Below, piece after piece: positions 61,135-64,000 of a stretch of 64,000 nt of DNA. Position numbers and translations under genes: made by a program. Source of the DNA: Desulfovibrio desulfuricans (GTDB lineage Bacteria; Desulfobacterota; Desulfovibrionia; Desulfovibrionales; Desulfovibrionaceae); the NCBI RefSeq assembly GCF_024460775.1, contig NZ_JANFYZ010000006.1, positions 181,106 to 245,105 of the forward strand, given 5' to 3'. Each line of letters opens with the position of its first letter. The stretch's first letter is position 1. The notes under the pieces are model-generated. The model saw nothing but the letters and a program-made list of their open reading frames with translations. It ran no database searches and was not told where the DNA came from.

Positions 61135-61193
61135 CAGAAAGCCCGCCAAGCTGTTAGCTTAGCGGGCTTCTTCGAACTCTCCTGGAGTTCAAG
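61135..61193 (+). repeat. Dispersed structured repeat, copy 2
   Basis: The same 59-bp two-stem core as at 39652, in the same orientation, with two base differences (TTCGAACTC and TCCTG in place of TTTGAACTC and TCTTG). Weaker similarity follows to about 61300 with a 3-bp length difference. The copies are 21.5 kb apart and enclose the c-di-GMP/adhesin region. Confidence 0.85.
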
Positions 61194-61426
61194 ATAGCGC
61201 CAAGAGGGGACCTCGGCACCATTTGATATGTTGAATTTCAATAATCTGAAATTATTGAAATTTATTTGTCCTCGAAGGCTTGTAACCCCGTTTATGAACC
61301 ATGTAGCAATGGCTTGCATGAAAAAACATCCGCAAAATGAGGCCGGGCACATTGCAATTCTTCTTCATCCCCAATAGCCTTTGCAGGCTTTAGCAAAACT
61401 ATCACCATGGCTCATACCACACCGGA

Positions 61427-61555
61427 TCAGAAACTTGGGTCAGTGCGGTGCTCTAAAGCTTGCGGCCATAGCCGAGTCCAAGCAAAGGTTTCCTTGCCAA
61501 GCTCAACGTCCAAGTCTCCGCCCAACGTTGCATAGTCTACCACCTGTATTTTCAT
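61427..61555 (-). pseudogene. Possible N-terminal fragment of a D-2-hydroxyacid dehydrogenase
   Basis: A 42-residue frame starting MKIQVVDYATLGGDLDVELG is like the first strand and helix of D-isomer-specific hydroxyacid dehydrogenases (MKIVVLDxxTLGxDLD). It stops before any cofactor motif. It sits just downstream of the NmrA gene on the same strand. It could instead be a short unrelated peptide. Confidence 0.3.
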
Positions 61556-61608
61556 TTAGGCCTAGATAGCGATGCTGGAAACGCGGGTTTCACTCTTGGC
61601 CTTTCGCG

Positions 61609-62556
61609 TCAGTCGCTGTAAATGTTGTCATGGATTGCAAGCCACTGCACGGCGGTTGTGGTCTTAATCCCCTGCTGAAAATTAAAAGTATTTGCCATAC
61701 TCCATGCCACGCCGTCAGGACGTGCGAAGGCGAGTCGATATTTCGCTGCTGTGTCATTTGGGGAATTGCGCACATCCTCGACCAGCATTTCCTTGGTCAG
61801 TAATTTTCTCTCAGTTATATCCCCCCATCGACTCTCCATTAGTTCTGCAATTTCAATGTATTTTAAAGTATCTCCAGCAATATAAACAATTTTATTGCGA
61901 ATCTCAGGCTGATAAAAGAATATTTCAGCCGTTAACATGCCAATATCTTCGGGGGTTGTTAGCGTTATAGAGTGTTGCCAGTCGCCGAGGCCATATACAG
62001 TATGTTTCTTTTCATCGACCACACCAAAACTTGGTTCAAAGAGGTAGCTAGTAAAAATGCCAGTGGAGACAATGGTCCAATCGGTCTCGCTTTGCCCACG
62101 TAAAAGATGACGCACCTCAAGTTGTTCGTCCCATACCTCTTGCCCGCTTCCTTTCCCCACTATGTCGTAGTCCACACCAAATTGCCATGGAAAATAGCGA
62201 GTTACACCTGCATTGAGCACAGCCGTGGTAATTTTGATCTGCGTTCCTGGTCCACCAACAAAGCCACTACAGTTGATTACCGCGCCAAACTGTCGAAAAA
62301 TGGTGCTCAATTCATCAATACTTTGTCTTTGCAGATCCCCTTCTACCACAGATATTCCTAACTCTCTGAGTTCATCAAGCCTCGCTTTTCGTGAACCAGA
62401 AACTGCGTGACTGGCTTCCTCTTTGAGTAATACGCTGATTTTTGTCGATGGATTTTTGTGAGTTTTTTTACTCATAGCGCGCAATACTGGCATTCCAAGT
62501 TGTCCAGCACCAAGCACGAGGACTGTATTTGTGGATTCTTCTGTTAACAACATCAT
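61609..62556 (-). CDS. NmrA-like NAD(P)-binding oxidoreductase
   Basis: A 315-residue protein with an N-terminal Rossmann motif VLVLGAGQLGMPVLRAM and the NmrA/isoflavone-reductase pattern: GDLQRQSIDELSTIFRQFG, YFPWQFGVDYD and STGIFTSYLFEPSFG. AAGGAG lies 6 bp before the ATG at 62556. It diverges from an HxlR regulator, a usual pairing in which the regulator controls the oxidoreductase. The substrate is unknown. Confidence 0.85.
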   Translation of the reverse strand: MMLLTEESTNTVLVLGAGQLGMPVLRAMSKKTHKNPSTKISVLLKEEASHAVSGSRKARLDELRELGISVVEGDLQRQSIDELSTIFRQFGAVINCSGFVGGPGTQIKITTAVLNAGVTRYFPWQFGVDYDIVGKGSGQEVWDEQLEVRHLLRGQSETDWTIVSTGIFTSYLFEPSFGVVDEKKHTVYGLGDWQHSITLTTPEDIGMLTAEIFFYQPEIRNKIVYIAGDTLKYIEIAELMESRWGDITERKLLTKEMLVEDVRNSPNDTAAKYRLAFARPDGVAWSMANTFNFQQGIKTTTAVQWLAIHDNIYSD

Positions 62557-62690
62557 ATCTATCTCCTTTAATTTTGCTTTAGGTTAACATAGAAAAAAAT
62601 GAAAACTCAACTAGGCACACGAATGATACTGTGGCATCTCTGAAAAATATGGCATTGAAAAGTTAGTGTTTCCAGTATAGGAGTACAAGA

Positions 62691-62905
62691 ATGAAGAAAA
62701 GTAGGTTTGCCGATGAACAGATTATTGGAATGCTGCGGCAGATAAGGCCGAAGTTCGCGTTGTTGACCTGTGTCGTCAAACGCTATCTCGGGTAGGACCT
62801 TTACAAATGGCGCAGCAAATTTTGCGAGGCGGATATCATTGACGGAAAGCGTCTGCGGCAGGTGGATGAGGATGCGCACCTGAAAATGTTTTTTGGCGAA
62901 CAGGG
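62691..62905 (+). pseudogene. Remnant of an IS3-family orfA transposase gene
   Basis: The frame begins MKKSRFADEQIIGMLRQ, a classic IS3 orfA start, then breaks. The next part (EVRVVDLCRQ) is one frame over, and DLYKWRSKF...DGKRLRQVDEDAHLKM is in a third frame, so at least two frameshifts exist. No orfB is found. It lies in the promoter region between the nmrA-like and hxlR-like genes. Confidence 0.8.
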
Positions 62906-62927
62906 CAAGATTACTATAGGAGGCAAA

Positions 62928-63332
62928 GTGGAAGACTGGGACGCTATGTTGAAACTTTCAAAAGAGTTGTGTGAAGGGCTAACCAATGACGATGATGGTC
63001 TGAAACGAGAAATACTTACACACGCGGGGAACCGATGGTCATTGGGGGTGGTGCACATCTTGGGAACCTCTGGCCCCCTGCGGCATGGAGAAATCCGTCG
63101 CCATTTTGGCGAAATCACACAGAGAATGTTGACGCGCACGCTACGTCAACTGGAGCGGGACGGCCTTATCGTCCGGCACGATTACCATGAGAAGCCGCTC
63201 CGAGTTGTTTACGAAATTACAAGCCTGGGCAAAGAAATGCTTATTCAGATAATGCCGGTATGGCACTGGATTATTACATCATCTGACCGTTTTCGCGAGG
63301 CAAGATCTCGATATGAAAGCCAGCGAGGTTGA
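62928..63332 (+). CDS. HxlR-family transcriptional regulator (GTG start)
   Basis: A 134-residue winged-helix regulator. The HxlR core is AGNRWSLGVVHILGTSGPLRH then FGEITQRMLTRTLRQLERDGL, with the wing VRHDYHEKPLRVVYEITSLG. The start is GTG at 62928, with AGGAGG 4 bp upstream; the upstream frame from 62862 runs into the transposase remnant. Many HxlR proteins respond to reactive electrophiles or oxidants; here a Cys sits near the N-terminus (ELCEG). Confidence 0.88.
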   Translation: MEDWDAMLKLSKELCEGLTNDDDGLKREILTHAGNRWSLGVVHILGTSGPLRHGEIRRHFGEITQRMLTRTLRQLERDGLIVRHDYHEKPLRVVYEITSLGKEMLIQIMPVWHWIITSSDRFREARSRYESQRG

Positions 63333-63826
63333 TGGTTTCCTTCAAAACCAGATGCCAGACGGTTCCATTAAGAAGATGGTGATATTAACAAAACTAAGCG
63401 GTTACCACAGCAAAACAGGCCCGGTTGGCAAGTTGAATCGCACTCCTGCCTGCTGCTTGCATCCAGGAGGATATGGACAGATGTGTTAGCCCCTTGTGGC
63501 TCAGATTCTTTCTGAAAGAAGTGAAAATTGCGAATCTGCGGACGGTGTTGCGAGCTATTAGGCAGGGGCCCCCGGCACCCGATGCTTCAACCCCTTTGGA
63601 TTTGCGCCTGCAAAAAAGCCTGAAGGCGTGTGCGCAGGGCGGTACTTGCCTGAAGTGTTTTCAGCTTCATTGTTCAGATAAGGCACCAACTTGTCGGTGC
63701 CATCCACGCCCACCGTGGCTGAAAATTTTTGATGCCGTGGAATCCTATGCTTTTTAATGCTTCCCCAGCGGCAGTACCGTTTGCCTCCCCGTGCAGCCGA
63801 CCAAATGGATTCTACAGGGACTTGAT
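63333..63826. other. Gap between the HxlR gene and the LysR-like fragment
   Basis: No gene is supported. Frames at 63473 (+) and 63558 (-) show no family motif. The first follows AGGAGG by only two bases. A short hairpin CACC/GGTG occurs near 63687. Confidence 0.45.
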
Positions 63827-64000
63827 CTACTCCCGCATCAGGTGTTCGCGGCACACGGCCATAAAATCCCGCAAGCATGGGGAAAGCCATTTATCTTTGT
63901 GCCACAGCATAAATACGCCAGTTTCAAAAGGTCCGCCAATCAACGTGAGGTAGGTCGTCAAATTCGAACGCCATGTTAAGCGGCAATCGGCAGCTTTGGT
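63827..64000 (-). CDS. C-terminal end of a LysR-like regulator (partial)
   Basis: The last 57 codons read on the minus strand end FMLWHKDKWLSPCLRDFMAV and a short tail before TAG. This is the pattern of LysR effector-domain C-termini (a hydrophobic strand, WHKD, then LSP and a final helix). The gene enters from the right edge and runs in the direction of the HxlR gene. The identity rests on a short segment. Confidence 0.6.
   Translation of the reverse strand, partial: TKAADCRLTWRSNLTTYLTLIGGPFETGVFMLWHKDKWLSPCLRDFMAVCREHLMRE

Larger units (their letters stand above)
60319..61608. other. Gap holding dispersed repeat copy 2
   Basis: The 60319-60640 part is AT-rich with no gene. A 140-codon minus-strand frame (60664-61086) has no family resemblance and no convincing start. 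The dispersed repeat lies at 61135, and a short remnant of a dehydrogenase-like gene at 61427. Otherwise nothing is seen. Confidence 0.55.

Overview
The window is chromosomal DNA from a sulfate-reducing deltaproteobacterium, most likely Desulfovibrio in the strict sense or a close relative. The grounds are the S10/spc/alpha ribosomal block lying next to secA, a zinc-type S14 and a Cys-bearing S4, a Wolinella-type dihaem fumarate reductase, and several sigma-54 regulators. No organism name can be read from the sequence itself.

Region 1 (1-5.0 kb) holds the tail of an unidentified gene, a small multidrug resistance (Gdx/SugE-like) exporter, secA facing the other way across a shared terminator, and a TPR protein whose receiver domain has Glu at the phosphoacceptor position.

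Region 2 (5.7-20.4 kb) is one long ribosomal block: rpsJ-rplC-rplD-rplW-rplB-rpsS-rplV-rpsC-rplP-rpmC-rpsQ-rplN-rplX-rplE-rpsN-rpsH-rplF-rplR-rpsE-rpmD-rplO-secY-map-rpmJ-rpsM-rpsK-rpsD-rpoA-rplQ, closed by a 13-bp terminator. Hairpins sit in three of its gaps.

Region 3 (20.7-31.2 kb) is a fumarate locus: a DcuB-type transporter with frdCAB, then a two-component system (SBP_bac_3 sensor kinase and NtrC-type regulator), then a two-subunit class I fumarase. The transporter/reductase operon and the fumarase operon are preceded by the same cassette: a TATAAC/GTTATA inverted repeat with a 30-bp step, a long palindrome containing ATAAC-TTTT-GTTAT, and a sigma-54 promoter TGGCATCAAAC(C/A)TGCT. The spacings agree to within 1 bp. 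This is the strongest undescribed signal found: the central two-component system probably controls both flanking operons.

Region 4 (32.3-39.1 kb) is an SDR dehydrogenase plus a nitrate/sulfonate/taurine-type ABC importer with two permeases and two ATPases, ending in a PAS/sigma-54 regulator. The two ATPases carry complementary defects that predict one working and one degenerate ATP site.

Region 5 (39.6-61.3 kb) looks like a surface-attachment and c-di-GMP signalling module: V4R sensor plus GGDEF cyclase, a giant hybrid kinase with an HD-GYP protein, a chemoreceptor, a 2533-residue repetitive secreted adhesin, an AraC regulator and a PilZ-like protein. Direct copies of one structured repeat lie at both ends (39.65 and 61.13 kb), and a third, decayed copy lies at 20.73 kb, so the repeat marks the junctions between modules.

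Region 6 (61.4-64 kb) has an NmrA-like oxidoreductase diverging from an HxlR regulator, with an IS3-type orfA remnant between them, a possible hydroxyacid dehydrogenase fragment, and the C-terminal end of a LysR-like regulator at the window edge.
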